A stretch of 64,000 nt of DNA from Echinarachnius parma. Its lineage: Eukaryota; Echinodermata; Echinoidea; Clypeasteroida; Echinarachniidae. The notes under the pieces were generated by a model. That model had not been told where the DNA came from. It was given only the letters and a program-made list of their open reading frames with translations, and did no database searches. Position numbers and translations under genes: made by a program. The stretch lies in the NCBI GenBank assembly GCA_037951105.1, contig JBAMJV010008502.1:20384-84383 (forward strand), in the 5' to 3' direction. Shown here piece after piece: positions 22,831 through 34,904 of this stretch. Positions within the stretch are counted from its first letter, which is position 1. Each line of letters starts with the position of its first letter.

Positions 22831-24208
22831 TCTATGTATTTCATTCTAAATAGAAAAGACAACATTATTATGAAACTTCGTCTAAAAATGACATCATAAT
22901 TGAAATAATCCCTATTGGCCTTTACATTCTCCTCCATGTACACAATGTATTTGGAATTAAATCTGACAGTATATACAAATTATTTATACACAAATTAAGC
23001 TTCTTTATTTACTAGGTATAGCAGTGGTATAATATCATGGCCATTATCTTCAAACGTAATCTCAAGTACATTTCCCCTCTTCTGTCCAAAATGTGTAATT
23101 AGCAAAGTTGTACAGATCTAGAACGAAGGGGAAAAAATACAAAAAAATTGTGGTTAAAATCATTTGGTACTTCCTGTGGTTGAAGTATTTGACAGCAATT
23201 AGGGAATATTTTGTCACTATACTGGCGCCTCTGAGCCCTCTCAGGCTCTCTAACCATCATTAGCGTTTGATACTGGAATAACGGAAATCTGGGTTTTTGC
23301 TTCACAAAATGTTTGTGTTGCGCCTGTATAGGTTTGTAGATGAGAATATTGAGTCGTCTGAAATATTGGAGGTATGATGATGAATGTCTTCATTCTTCCT
23401 GAATGTCCATTACTTGTTTGACCATCTGAATAATTGTTTGGGGCTTCTTCTTTTTTTAAAATCATATCAAGGATTTTTTTTGTTTTTTTTTGTTTTAAAT
23501 ATGAATGTGGTTTTTTTTCTTCAAAGGATGTGATGTCAAATTGTCAGATTAAAATTAATAATCTAATTTGGGAAATATTCATACAAAATCAAAGATAGCT
23601 ACATTTACTGAGTTTCTACATGGATATCAAACCCAAAACATGCTTATCTCTAAAGTACAGAAAGTGTCTTGGCACCCTTCTTTCTCTCAACCGACGACGA
23701 CGACGAGTTGTAACTTGTCCCAGGGCCCATCTTCAAACTTGCCTGGTATGCCAGCGATTCACAAACATGGGGTCCCAGAGAGAAATTATGGAACCCGAGT
23801 TTACGATGTGCTTATTTTCTTACAACACAAAGTGACAGCGCCCCTCACAAACCATTCTGCCCAACTCATTGCATTTGATATCAGATGTTCCGTGTTATAT
23901 TTATTTAGATATGGCAATACCTTGCAGGCTATGGGTTAAAGGATTTTTTCAGTAAAATAAAAAAGGCAGCAAGATGAGGATGTTACAGACAAAATAAAAA
24001 AAGAAGAAAAAGGGCAGAAAGATATGTTATGGACCATGTCTATGACCTGTGATCTACACTTTATCATAAACAGTGATACAATTTATGATCCATAGGCATT
24101 TGTAAAATAACATGTACCATGAAAGTCAAAGCCGTTTGTTATTTATGAGGTGTTGTGCTGATGGGGGCCCCTGGGGCTGTATACGATGGGGCCCCTACAT
24201 TTTAGTCT
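22831..24208. other. Unassigned sequence
   Basis: Overlapping frames at 23568-23939 (123 codons) have no recognisable domain and no convincing splice context. Confidence 0.4.
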
Positions 24209-24289
24209 TTAACTCCTTAGCCAATGGGAACCTGTTAAACCCTGTATTAACTCTATGGGGATTGCACAATATAGTAGTGAACAGGTTAA
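24209..24289 (+). repeat. Miniature repeat M1
   Basis: Runs from TTAACTCCTTAGCCAATGGG to GTGAACAGGTTAA, with the middle diverged from other copies. Confidence 0.65.
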
Positions 24290-24316
24290 AAGTTAAATCA
24301 GTATCCTACAAAGTAT

Positions 24317-24460
24317 AAGCATTTATTGAGTCCTGAACATGATTTGATAAATGCCTGGGGATATGTTTATGGCTCATGCATTCACTTCCAGGTTTGTCCT
24401 GTAGATGAACATGGGATATTTCTTCAAGCATTTTATATAATACCATTATATTTACTCTTA
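24317..24460 (+). repeat. Left direct repeat flanking the foldback element
   Basis: GTCCTGAACATGATTTGATA, AAATGCCTGGGG and ATATTTCTTCAAGCATTTTA match 26020-26150 in the same order and orientation. Confidence 0.7.
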
Positions 24461-24506
24461 ATTAAAATCAGTATATAGTCCTGTAGACGGTCCTATACTT
24501 CGTGTA

Positions 24507-25996
24507 TTAGACCTGGAGACGTTCTTTAGTACAACGTTTTTTAATTGATTCATATTCTAGAAGGGTTCAGAAGAAATTTCAGCTTTGTTGCCACCTTGGC
24601 AACATTGGGCAACTTTTTTTATAAGCATTATAATGTTAATTAGCTAATTTGCATATTTATGAAATAAGGTCAGGGGTCATTGTCTATCTAGCAATAGTAC
24701 AATATTGATAAAAACAACTATTATAGGGTATTTTGGGGCAAGGATTCCATTTCTGGTGGTCGTTTGTAAGTGCCATATGGGCAACACCCTGAAATCCAAG
24801 ATGGCTGCCCCTAATTTGCATATTTATGAATATTATTGATTTTTAGTGGCTACAGCCCTTAATAAGCAATAATTCCAGATTATTATTTGTCAGTTATGTT
24901 CTAAGTATGTATTTAAGATATCAAAGATTAGTTGTCATCATGGCAACCTCTGGCAATGCATATTATTTGCATAATTAGGTATTTTACCTAATTTGCATAT
25001 TCTCCCAAATCGAGTATATTGGGAACCCGGAAAGTAAAAATGACAAGTGATACCACTTTTCCAAGGTTTTGGGGGGCAACAGATCCATTTTTGATACTTA
25101 TTTCCCTGTATCACCATGGCAACCATCTGAAATCCAAGATGGCTGCTCCCCAAATTACACATGTTATGATACACGGCTATATTCTTTCGGTTATATTAGA
25201 TCAATATCATAATGTTTGGACTTTTAATTATTGGAAATAGGAACTAGAATACTTGAATCACAATGTAGTTGTTTGCTTACAATAAAAAAATCATACTTTT
25301 GTAAATGAAATGCCATTAAAGTGGCAAATAGCATTTTTCCTTTAAAATGACAAAGGCGGCCATCTTGGATTTATGTGGGTTGCCAAGGTGATACGTCAAA
25401 TTAAGTATCATGAATGGATTTGTTGCCCCCTAAAACCTTGGAAAAGTGGTATTACTTGTCATTTTTACTTTACGGGTTCCCTATATACTTGATTTTGGGG
25501 AATATGCAAATTAGGTAAAATACCTAATTATGCAAATTTTATGCATTGCTAGAGGTTGCTGAGGTGGCAACCAAGCTAAATTATCTTTATCACACATGTA
25601 GAACATGATTGAGGAAAATAATCTGTAATTATGGCTAATTAGAGGCTGTAGCCACTGAAAATCAGTAATATTCATAAATATGCAAATTAGGGGCAGCCAT
25701 CTTGGATTTCAGGGTGTTGCCCATATGGCACTTACAAACGAGCCACAGAAATGGAATCCTTGCCCCAAAATACCCTAGAATACTTGTTTTTATCAATATT
25801 GTACTATTCCTAGATAGAAAATGACCCCTGACCTTATTTCACAAATATGCAAATTAGCTAATTAACTTTATAATGCTTATAAAAAAAGTTGCCCAATGTT
25901 GCCAAGGTGGCAACAAAGCTGAAATTTCTACTTAACCTTTCTTGAATATGAATCAATAAAAAAACGTTGTACTAAAGAACGTGTCCAGGTCCTAGA
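24507..25996. mobile_element. Large foldback element: ~640-bp inverted arms, ~205-bp spacer
   Basis: The left arm 24507-25147 and right arm 25355-25996 are reverse complements over their whole length with scattered mismatches and small indels. Landmarks are GACCTGGAGACGTTCTTTAG, TTTGTTGCCACCTTGGCAAC, ATCCAAGATGGCTGC and TACCTAATTTGCATAT. Arms are full of CCAAGATGG and TTTGCATAT phrases. No coding frame fits. It resembles long-TIR foldback transposons (sea urchin TU elements are a known example) but the family is not proven. A transcript would form a long double-stranded RNA. Confidence 0.9.
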
Positions 25997-26019
25997 CAAA
26001 TCTACACGACTAATACTAT

Positions 26020-26165
26020 TGAAGCATTTTTGCAGTCCTGAATATGATTTGATAAAAGCCTGGGGAGCCCTTGCATTTCAATGTACGATCTATCATTTAA
26101 GATAAACTTGTGATATTTCTTGAAGCATTTTAGGCACAGTAATACCAGTGTGTCTTTAAAATGAA
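26020..26165 (+). repeat. Right direct repeat flanking the foldback element
   Basis: GTCCTGAATATGATTTGATA, AAAGCCTGGGG and ATATTTCTTGAAGCATTTTA pair with 24317-24460. The two probably formed part of a tandem duplication into which the foldback inserted. Confidence 0.7.
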
Positions 26166-27119
26166 ATATTTTGCTTTGCTGCAAGTTAACAAGCTATGCA
26201 TACGAAGAGACTTTACACATTTAATAACATGCTAGATACATCATTATAATGTAGATGCAGTAACTAAATGTTTACCTGCTCATTATGTAACAGCTTCCCC
26301 TCCAGATAGATTAGCTTATTTGTCATGTCGGTTTCCCAGGGCAACCCAGTCGCAGTCGCATGCATATCTTCAAAATATATTATGTAGACATTATAATGAT
26401 GGTGTACTCTAAAATTTATGACAGACGAAGATAATTAGTTTTTCTCAGGTACCCCAAATCTATCCTTGCTTCATTAATGATGATGTTACTTTCTCATTAA
26501 CCTGCAGAAAGCGAAATTGAATAGCCAGAATCCACTTTTAACCAGCTTATATAATCCCCCTTTACATCGACAATAGCAAGAACTTGGTATGAAGTGCCTA
26601 TATATTCAATTCATACAATTTATCTAATGTATTGCATGCATTGAATTCACTGAATAGTTTTTATTCAATGAGTATTGTGACTAGAGTCAACCAGCACTCA
26701 AAGGTTTAACCTTATTAACCTATAACTATTGTTATTATTCTTTAATTTGTCATTCTGGTCATGAGTGCAGAATATTAATGGTGATAATAATTCAATCCCA
26801 TCTACTTGTAGAGGAAATTGGTTTATAAATACCTACAACTCAGTGTTTAGATGTCAGCAACCTTTAATTTTGAATGAAATGTACACAAATTCAGGAAAAT
26901 AATTTAGATTTGCCCTTTTCTGTTTTCCACTTTAAAGAGCAAGTATACAAACATTTGGCTCGTAAAACTCAGACGCTTATTGTTTCATTATCAAATGGTG
27001 CATGCAAGAGAGATAGTAGGAATTGTGACGACAAAAGAAAACTTCTGACAAAAGCAGATCATTGCAAAGAAGGAAGGAAAAAATAGTTCTAAAACCACCT
27101 TTCTGCAGTCACTGGTCTA
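26166..27119. other. Unassigned sequence
   Basis: No repeat partner and no credible exon seen. Confidence 0.4.
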
Positions 27120-27570
27120 GCCACCAATTATACAAAATTTTGTATTATAAATTGCTATGAGTGAATGAGGAAAACAGATTTCACCAACCTCACCTACTCA
27201 ATAACCATGTTACAAATGGTATGCTTGTATACATTGTATATACAAATGATTTTATCAAAATCATTTTGCATCAACCCCCCCCCCCCCTTCCATTCCTTGC
27301 CTGCCTCAAAAATATACAGTTTTGTATTATAAATATGAGTGAATGAGAAAAAACAGCATTCTGAACCAACTTCCCATAGTAAATTTCTAGCTGCAAATTG
27401 TACCCTTATGTACATGTATTTGTAAATGATTAGATAACAATTATTTTGCAAAAATTAATCACAATTTTGTATTATAATATATATATATAAGCGAAAAAGG
27501 CTGAATGCGATAAACAAGCAAAAAACCTGCAGAACCAACCTTCCCTAGACAGTAATCTAGCTTGAATTAT
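27120..27570 (+). repeat. Tandem repeat, about 150-180-bp unit, three diverged units
   Basis: TTTTGTATTATAAAT near 27138, 27319 and 27463 is followed each time by AGTGAATGAG/AAAACAG-type sequence and an ACCAAC/TTCCC phrase. A 13-base C run (27275-27287) interrupts the first unit. Confidence 0.7.
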
Positions 27571-27710
27571 ACACTTTAATTTGCATCAGGGAGGACCACC
27601 TCTCTGTACTACATAACTGTTGTGATCAATGAAAAGGATGTTTTGGTAGACAGTGGCGTAGATAGGTGTAGTTCAAGGATGTAAGCAGACAAAAAAGGGG
27701 GTAAAGTGAT

Positions 27711-27830
27711 TACCCGATTGAAGATGATTGTATTTGTTATAACATGGATTCTCCATAGACCCCAGCCTCAGTAAGTTGGGGGACCAGCCCTGAGCGGGTT
27801 AACCCATTGAAGATGATATGATTTGGTATA
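27711..27830 (+). repeat. Miniature repeat M2, full copy plus the start of a second
   Basis: A full copy ends GAGCGGGTTAA at 27802, and the same TTAA begins AACCCATTGAAGATGATATG of a second, truncated copy. Confidence 0.75.
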
Positions 27831-28026
27831 TAAAGAGACAAGATAGGAAGAGGGGTTGGACAGGGACTAGAATGGGGTGAAGAGGGGGTATTGATGGGGT
27901 CTAATGGAGCGGAATTCCCCCATTGAACTTGCGGTATGATTTCTTAAATTTTTTCCTCCCGTTTTCTTTCATAAATTTGTTGTATTTTTTCCTTCCTTAA
28001 TTATCCTGTTGTACATACAGTATATG

Positions 28027-28190
28027 TAATTTCTCTTTTGATTTTATTTGTTCTGTTTTGTGTCTATGTGGTATAGATTCTTTTGTTAATTTGTTGTAAT
28101 TTCTCTTTTGATTTGATTTGTTCTGTTTTGTGTCCACGTGGTACGGTTTCCTTTGTTAATTTGTTTGTATTTTCTCTTTTGATTTCGCTG
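28027..28190 (+). repeat. Tandem repeat, about 70-bp period
   Basis: TAATTTCTCTTTTGATTTTA recurs near 28027, 28097 and 28169 with TTGTTCTGTTTTGTGTC and TTTGTTAATTTG between. Confidence 0.85.
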
Positions 28191-28546
28191 TTGTACAAAT
28201 GTGGTTTGATTCATTTGATCTGTTGCATGTATTTTTCTCTTATTTTTATTCTGCCATCTTGTCTGTGTTTGTGTATTTTGTTTATCCCTCCCCCTTCTCC
28301 AATTAGTAACCAAACAAGGCTTATTTGTGAATATGAGAATATAGATTGAGTCCATAGAAATATTATGAATGGGTGGGTTCCTAAATTTTCTCTGCATGAA
28401 CTCTGGAGAGCCATGTTGGGACTTTATTTTGATGAGAAGTTGTAGAGTGTGACATTACATTTTAATACTTGATTTAATTGATTCTGATTTGAGCATTACA
28501 CTTACATTATGCGTTATCACATCGATGTACATTGATCCATTCTAAA

Positions 28547-28592
28547 CTAAGTGATGTTGGTATTTAACATGCATTCTCCATAGACCCTAGCC
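28547..28592 (+). repeat. Miniature repeat M2, fragment
   Basis: TTGGTATTTAACATGCATTC and TCCATAGACCCTAGCC match the M2 core. Confidence 0.6.
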
Positions 28593-29359
28593 AATTATTG
28601 CATATCATGCTTACAAACTGATAGTTATATTTGATGTAAGACACTTTTCTGCTCTTAAAATGAGTAACAAAATGATATTTGATTAATTAACTTGAATTAC
28701 TTTGTGGTCTAGAGAAGAGAGGCAGATTCAATAAAGGAAACTAATCAATTTGTTTTAATTAATATTTTTACCAATATTTTCCTAGATCTATTTGTTTAGC
28801 TTGTAATACTAATATATGAGCAAGAATTTGTTATGAGGAGTGTTATCACACACACTTTTTGTATGTTTTGTTTAACCTGTATTTGAACTTTAGACTTTGA
28901 TTACTGAAGATAAGAAATGAGTAAGCAAGAGCAAAGGAAAATGTTCAGTTTTTAAATGGAAAGCCAAATTTGTTTTCAAAATCTTTTAAACATGGAGATC
29001 GTCAAAGGATTCTACAATTATGTACCCTAGTATGGGGGCGGGAAAACACACTGATAACAGATTTTGATACACCTACACCAGCGAGATAAGATAATTCTGT
29101 ATTTTGTCCCAACTTATTTAGAGCTAATTTCAGGATATAATTTTGTTGTCAAGTCTGTCTCCGAATATAATAATTGAAAAATGAATTGATTAATACCACC
29201 CCCTCCCTCACCTGGCAACAAAAGATGGGCGTATAGAGCAAATTATGCGCATGTCCCATTGTTCAATTAATTAGCGCAGAGATGAGAGAATTAAAAAGGA
29301 CATTCACATTTTTGGCTATGTCAATCAATATTTAATTAAATACATAAACTTCATTCACA

Positions 29360-29600
29360 ATTAAGTGGGGTGGTTCCATTTCAATGCTTCAGTCACATGC
29401 AATTAAATTATGAAAATATTCTTCACCCTCTTCTAATAGAGCAATTTGCAAATTAAATTTTGATAAATTCTGAACCATTCAAAACTGGTCACATGACACA
29501 AAAAACTTCATTAATAAAATCATCCATTTAGAATATAAATGTATCTAAGTGGGGTGGTTCCATTTGAATGCTTCACTCACATGAAATGTATGTGAGCAAA
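29360..29600 (+). repeat. 184-bp duplication
   Basis: AGTGGGGTGGTTCCATTTCA at 29364 recurs at 29549 (one change) and both continue ATGCTTCA and TCACATG. The second unit is truncated. Confidence 0.8.
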
Positions 29601-30011
29601 TATTCTCCGTCCAAGCTCACTTTTATCGAGTTCTGATTTATAGTTCTCACCGGTCCAAAACTGTTTGGTGGTCGTCAACGCTTCACGCGTCAGGAAACAC
29701 ACCTGCCCCCATTGTTTTGGGTTAATGACAGTCGGTTGATGGGAGCCCTCGTGTGGTTGGAGTTTGCGGTCGGCGATTGCATCGGTGGCGGAGGCGGTAG
29801 AGAGAGAAACAAGATGTGGACCGGAACGTGTTCAGTGTTTTGGTCCACCTCTCCATGCTGCTTTTGCGCTTTGGGCTTTTGGCTTTCCCCCGACTGCGAT
29901 GAGCGCAAGAGAAGTCTTGCGTTAAACCGCCGTGAATTGACTCAAATCATGTTGCAAGGTCAGACCTGGGATCAGTCTGACTGTGTGTGTTGCAGTGACA
30001 TGCTTTATTAA

Positions 30012-30075
30012 ACCAGTTCAACACAGTATGATTTTGGTATAACATGCATTCTCCATAATCTCCAGCAATGCAGGA
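30012..30075 (+). repeat. Miniature repeat M2
   Basis: AGTATGATTTTGGTATAACA and TGCATTCTCCATA match the M2 consensus; the 3' half is diverged. Confidence 0.65.
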
Positions 30076-30076
30076 A

Positions 30077-30240
30077 TGAATTTTGTATTTTAGGGGGCTA
30101 CTTTTTCAATCTGATGGATATCACAAAATATTTTACATAATACCCTATGGTAATTTTAGGGGCTACCTACTGAATTTAGATGACTATTTTGAAAATTAGG
30201 GGGCAAAATCGCGCTCCTACCCTTGTCTCCAGCATGAGTA
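30077..30240 (+). repeat. AGGGGGCTAC-type repeat
   Basis: Three phrases TTTTAGGGGGCTAC, TTTTAGGGGCTACC and ATTAGGGGGCAAA at about 60-bp steps; related in style to 5423-5556. Confidence 0.5.
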
Positions 30241-30427
30241 TTTTCGGGACCACTACACCCACCCACACCACCAAAACATTTGCACATAACATGCACATAA
30301 ATACAAACAATAGCACAAGTACTAAGAACAAATGGTGGCCAATCCCATTATATGGGGAACAAAATGACTGGTTTCTAGCTATCAACCCCCACCGCCGTCT
30401 ATATATTTCTTTCATTCAGAAGAAAGG

Positions 30428-31015
30428 GTATCCTGTAGCAGTATAGACCTGTGCCAATTGTCAGCCAACCCTGTAAATAGTGAGAAAGACTGGGGCATAA
30501 CTCTGTCTGACCTTTGACATTGTCCTCACCTGTCCTCAGATGACCTTCTCTTGATCTTCATAATCTTAGAGAAGTAAGTCTGTCCAGATTTTTGAATTAT
30601 AAAATTTGAAATATCTACTTCGACTGGATGAATGGGAATCTGCATCAATTTATTAGAGAAGAAATGTTGAGGGTTGAATTGTTTTCATTCTAGAAAATGG
30701 CACTTGGGTATCCTGTAGCAGTGCATGCCTGTGCCAAGTGCCAGCTGACCCTGTAGACTGGGGTATAACTCTGTCTGACCTTTGACCTTGTCCTCACCTG
30801 TCCTCAGATGACCTTCTCTTGATCTTCATAATCTTAGAGAAGAGATGTTTAGGGTTGATTTTTGTTTTCATTCTAGAAAATGGCACTTGGGGTATCCTGT
30901 AGCAGTGCATACCTGTGTCAAGCATGCCAAGTGCCAGCTGACCCTCTAAGCATTGAGGTAGACTGGGGCATAACTCTGTCTGACCTTTGACCTTGTCCTC
31001 ACCTGTCCTCAGGTG
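30428..31015 (+). repeat. Tandem repeat with DR1 motifs, three units
   Basis: GGTATCCTGTAGCAGT begins units at about 30428, 30707 and 30893. Each contains ACTCTGTCTGACCTTTGA and TTGTCCTCACCTGTCCTCAG. Exact DR1-type TGACCTTTGACCT lies at 30776-30788 and 30981-30993, and a one-base variant at 30508. The repeated CCTCAG/GTGCTGGAG boundary resembles a splice site but is part of the repeat. Confidence 0.85.
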
Positions 31016-31212
31016 CTGGAGCACCATGTGATACTTTTGTGTGTTTTATTGTACAGTTGCATGGATACCCTACTACAAAGTTGAGCATTTTAGGCACAAT
31101 GGGAGGGCCGGATACATAATAAATAATGTTTCCTCTCCCTATTTTCATGCAGTGTACTGTACATCTTGCACAACTTCTTTGTCTAATGTTGTGCATACAT
31201 ATGAGAACATGC

Positions 31213-31306
31213 TTAACCCATTGAAGATGATATGATTTTGGATATTACACTCATTTTTCAAAGGCCCCAGCCTGAGTACATTCAGGAACAGTTCTGAATG
31301 GGTCAA
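31213..31306 (+). repeat. Miniature repeat M2
   Basis: TTAACCCATTGAAGATGATA opens it and TTCTGAATGGGTCAA closes it; CCCCAGCCTGAG is in the middle. Confidence 0.75.
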
Positions 31307-31497
31307 TCATAAAATAAATCAAAATTTCCACCATTTTTTTGTCTTTCTTTCATCTCTTGTGGTATGTACTGTTCAAAAGGTGTACATTATTTCATACTGT
31401 GAAAACTATGGATGAATGTTTGCAAGTCTCTAGAAGAAGATAAAAGACAACCCTGGCATGATGAAAAACTTCCAGGTAGATTTTGGCACACAGCTGG

Positions 31498-31804
31498 TGT
31501 GGAAATCCACTCCCCAACCCATATGGTGGTACCTTTGTTTTGACTCTGCGCCAAGGGAATCCCTTTGACTGGGTTGTGGGGTCAGGACCTATTCACATCT
31601 ATATTTTAAATCTCATCTATGAATGTTTTTAGTTTTTAGTTTTTTTACATCATTTAAAGTCGGAGGCAATCTTCATGAAAATGTGATGGTTTGTAAAAGA
31701 AAGATCCACTCCCATCTCCTGTATGGTACATTGGTTATGACGCAGCACCAAGGGATTCCCTTTGAAAGGGTTGTCGGGTCAAAACCTGTTTACATCTACA
31801 GATG
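31498..31804 (+). repeat. Duplication, about 200-bp period
   Basis: The phrases ATCCACTCCC, GCACCAAGGGAATCCCTTTG, GGGTTGT and ACCTATTCACATCTA of the first half recur in order at 31700-31804. Confidence 0.75.
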
Positions 31805-32115
31805 AAAGTGATCACTAACTTTGTAAAATTCAACCAAATACACTTGAAGCTTTTCACATCTCCGTGTACCTTGTTGTTTGGCTTTATATGATTGAATGAC
31901 AAGCGTTCCAGGAATGCTTTTGAACGAGAATCAATGGGCAGTGGGTAATGACATTTCACATAAATTTTAACCTTTTTTTACTTGGTAAACATTGCTCTTT
32001 TGATATGATATGAAAATATCAAATCATTTAGAAGAATATTACAATGATACTGTTATATGATTAAAGTCTCAAATATCAATTATGGACAGATCTTACAAAG
32101 TTGTAATGGATCACT

Positions 32116-32178
32116 TTAACCCCTTTAGGATGGGTCTTATGGTTGACAGGCTGGGGTCTTATGGAGAATGTGTGTTAT
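32116..32178 (-). repeat. Miniature repeat M2, reverse copy
   Basis: GGCTGGGGTCTTATGGAGAA is the reverse of the M2 core and the copy opens TTTAACCCC. Confidence 0.55.
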
Positions 32179-32179
32179 T

Positions 32180-32345
32180 ACCTCCACACAACGAAGTTGG
32201 AGGAGGTTATGTTTTCGGTCCCGTTTGTCTGTTCGTGTGTTCGTCGGTTAGTGTAGACTTCAAGTGTTCTGGCCCTGCGCAGTCCTCGAGCGTTGGCGGA
32301 GGTATGCACTCCGTGAGTGCACTCTGTCTAGTTTCTGATGTGAAA
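32180..32345 (+). mobile_element. Hairpin-led short element (pearl/Helentron-like fragment)
   Basis: TTACCTCCACACAACGAAGT and the following TGGAGGAGGTTA form an imperfect hairpin. It is followed by GTTTTCGGTCCCGTTTGTCT and a short GTTC/GTCG repeat. The order (hairpin, then short-unit microsatellite) matches the element at 6688, without the tandem core. Confidence 0.55.
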
Positions 32346-32420
32346 GTTCTGTTTGGGGGAAGATGAAGGAGGAGGAGAAGGAGGAGGAGGGATTTCTCCC
32401 CAAATCCTCCAGAGAGACTC

Positions 32421-33600
32421 ACCTAACACGGCAGGAATGTGGCCGCCGAGGTCAAGTTAAGTCGGCCTCAAGTTTGACTCTCTTCCTTGAGAAAATAGTC
32501 AGGATTTACTTGCCTGGTTGAACTTTGAAGAAGAAGCTTTGGTTTGATTTTATGATAACGATGGCTTCCATTTGGTTTGTTATGCTCCTACCTATAGGTG
32601 CTTGTTATTATATGCATGATTTTTTTCTGTTCAATGTTTATGACATAAAATAGCATAAAGTCAGATTGTTTTGTTTACTTGGTAAACTTTACCATGGTAC
32701 ATGTATAGGTTTAATTTATTTGTACTTCACATTGATGTCACAGTAAATATGTAATTAACATTTATTACGAGGCTGGAATGTGGCCATGGAGGTCAAATAT
32801 GTCTAGTCAGCCTCAAGTTTGACTTTCATTGTTGAGAAAATATTCAGGATTTTGTTACTCTGAAGAAGAAGCCCCTTTTTCATGCTCATACCACTTGGTG
32901 TTCGCTATATTGTAAATGATTATTATTTTTTTAAATTATTTATTTAGGTAACTATGGTACATAACTATTTGCACTCCACATTATTATCACAATAATATGT
33001 CATCTACATTTCATTAATAGATACTGGTATGTGGTCACAGATATCATATAAGCAGGGCTCGACACTAGCACTTGCCCGCTTGCCCGGGGCAAGTAAAATT
33101 GCATAAATTGTGCAGTTTGCTTGCCAATTGGGCAACTAGATAATTGTTAAACTACGAGAGAACAATGTAGTTTCATACATGTAAATCTCATCTAGAAGTA
33201 AGAGGGCAAGTAAATGTAATATTTGGGCAAGTAAAATTTCAAAATTTATGATTTTACTTACAGAAAAAAGTTAGTGTGGAGGTGCTTATAAGTTAATATA
33301 AATTTGATTAGCGACGTTATTGAAAAGGTTGGCATTGACTTTCACTGAATACTTGAAAATGTATTTACAGAACAAGTTTTTGTACATTGTTTTTCTTGTG
33401 CCTCTGTTGGTTAGTACATATATTTACATACATTCCTAATAATGGGTATAGCCCCAGGAATACGAGGTAATTAAACTCACTTAATGCCGCAGGAATGTGG
33501 CTGGCTTCCTAGGTCACAGAAAAGTGGGCTATGAGTTTGACATTCTCACTCTCAGTTGGGATTATTATTCGTTTGCATGCTAGGTTGAACATATTGTATT
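32421..33600 (+). repeat. Tandem repeat, about 345-bp unit, interrupted
   Basis: GGAATGTGGCC, CCTCAAGTTTGACT, GAGAAAATA, TCAGGATTT and GAAGAAGAAGC occur in order at about 32430-32540 and 32770-32870. A third, weaker unit begins at 33480 (GCCGCAGGAATGTGGC). The second and third are separated by the insertion at 33056. Confidence 0.7.
33056..33260 (+). repeat. Dispersed repeat with CTAGCACTTGCCCGCTTG end
   Basis: It begins GGGCTCGACACTAGCACTTG and carries repeated GGGCAAGTAAA phrases. The end sequence recurs inverted at 56081-56107. Confidence 0.7.
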
Positions 33601-34335
33601 CCTTGTCTGGTACATTTTAGTTATACCATAGACGTATGGTTATACCTTGTGGACTCTAGGATTCAATATTTGATTTATGGAATAGGAAATAGGAATGTTC
33701 CTTATATACTCTGTTTGGTGTTCCTTCCACGATTCTGCAATCCATATATATTTTGTACATAGTCCTCCAGGTTCTGGTATATGCAAAGTGTTACTGCAAA
33801 ATGTTGAGACAGTGGGAGCTTTCCTTTTATCGCAGAAGATTCAGTAGTATTTCAAGAAATATCCTTCATGCCTAACCAGAATAATATGGAAGCTTTCTCG
33901 TAAAGGGGACATTTCTGATAGAGGATGGTCTGAATGGCTTTATCTCACTTCCAATGTATGTGCGTGCATACATGTAATATTAGTGTGCAATGCTAGTATT
34001 AATGTATCTCTGTTCCATTTGGTACTAGAAGGGTTTATGTTACAAAACATGAAAGCAATAAAAAGAAAGCCTAGCCTTGTCCCGATGTTTTTATTATTGC
34101 ATTTCTGAACAGGTTTGAGCTCACACCATCTATTTCATCTCCTGTAGGTTGAGACAGGGTCAGGGAGAGGATTTAGACAAAAATGTGCTCCACATTTTCT
34201 GTTTCTAACTTGGTCATTTCTTTTCTGTGTAACTGGTCCTGAAAAATGTTTTTGACAGAATTATAGTGAAGCTGTAGTGAAGACAGTTAAGTAACTCTGT
34301 AAATAGTTACTAGATTCATGTAAATGAAACATTAA

Positions 34336-34832
34336 AGGCATATATTCGTGGGTTAAAATGGGTAGTCAGCAAATTCCAACTCGCACTCCACCGTAATCTC
34401 CCGAGGTAAACTCACGATATGTGTTGGATCGATCGAACAGCGGTGCTTCGAAATATCTGAACACGGGCCTTCTTATGAAATTGCATGCAGCACACAGCTG
34501 GTATCTGTATACCGAGCGAGTTTCTCGAGCTGTCACCTAAGCCAAGGCAATACATATCGCTGATAAGATCAAACAGAGGCACTTTGAAGTCGGTGCGGTT
34601 AAGCGTGTTATGTAATATTTTCACTCGTAAACATCTCTGATGGATCTCCATTCGACTAGTACAAATATTCCAAATGCGACTATTTTTGATGCATTTTCGA
34701 CTCGGGTGTTCGGAAGTGGGACAGTTTGCGATCGCTACTTATAACTGATAACTGAGCCAATGGGGATTACGTACCGTGCGTAAAAGTGCGCAATATGGAT
34801 CCACACGTCTAGTATACTGGTCTGAATTCCCT
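34336..34832 (-). mobile_element. TTAA-ended dispersed repeat, copy B (complete)
   Basis: It interrupts a tandem array, which supports mobility. TTAA lies at both edges (34332-34335 and 34833-34836) with AGG inside each end, as expected of a TTAA-inserting element. It matches 1-411 closely. The minus-strand frame (34651-34412) keeps LNRTDFKVPLFDLISD-like sequence and a C-terminal RSIQHIS, although the middle is frame-shifted relative to copy A and then restored. CCAAT-type and TTATAAG motifs are conserved. The protein is unrecognised. Confidence 0.75.
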
Positions 34833-34881
34833 TTAAAATATCTGGCTTATACCCCTTGGTTAAACACCATAACCAATTATT

Positions 34882-34904
34882 GGGGGGGGGGGGGGGGGGG
34901 GGGG
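34882..34904. repeat. Poly-G run, 23 bases
   Basis: Uninterrupted homopolymer inside a unit of the 186-bp array. Confidence 0.95.
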
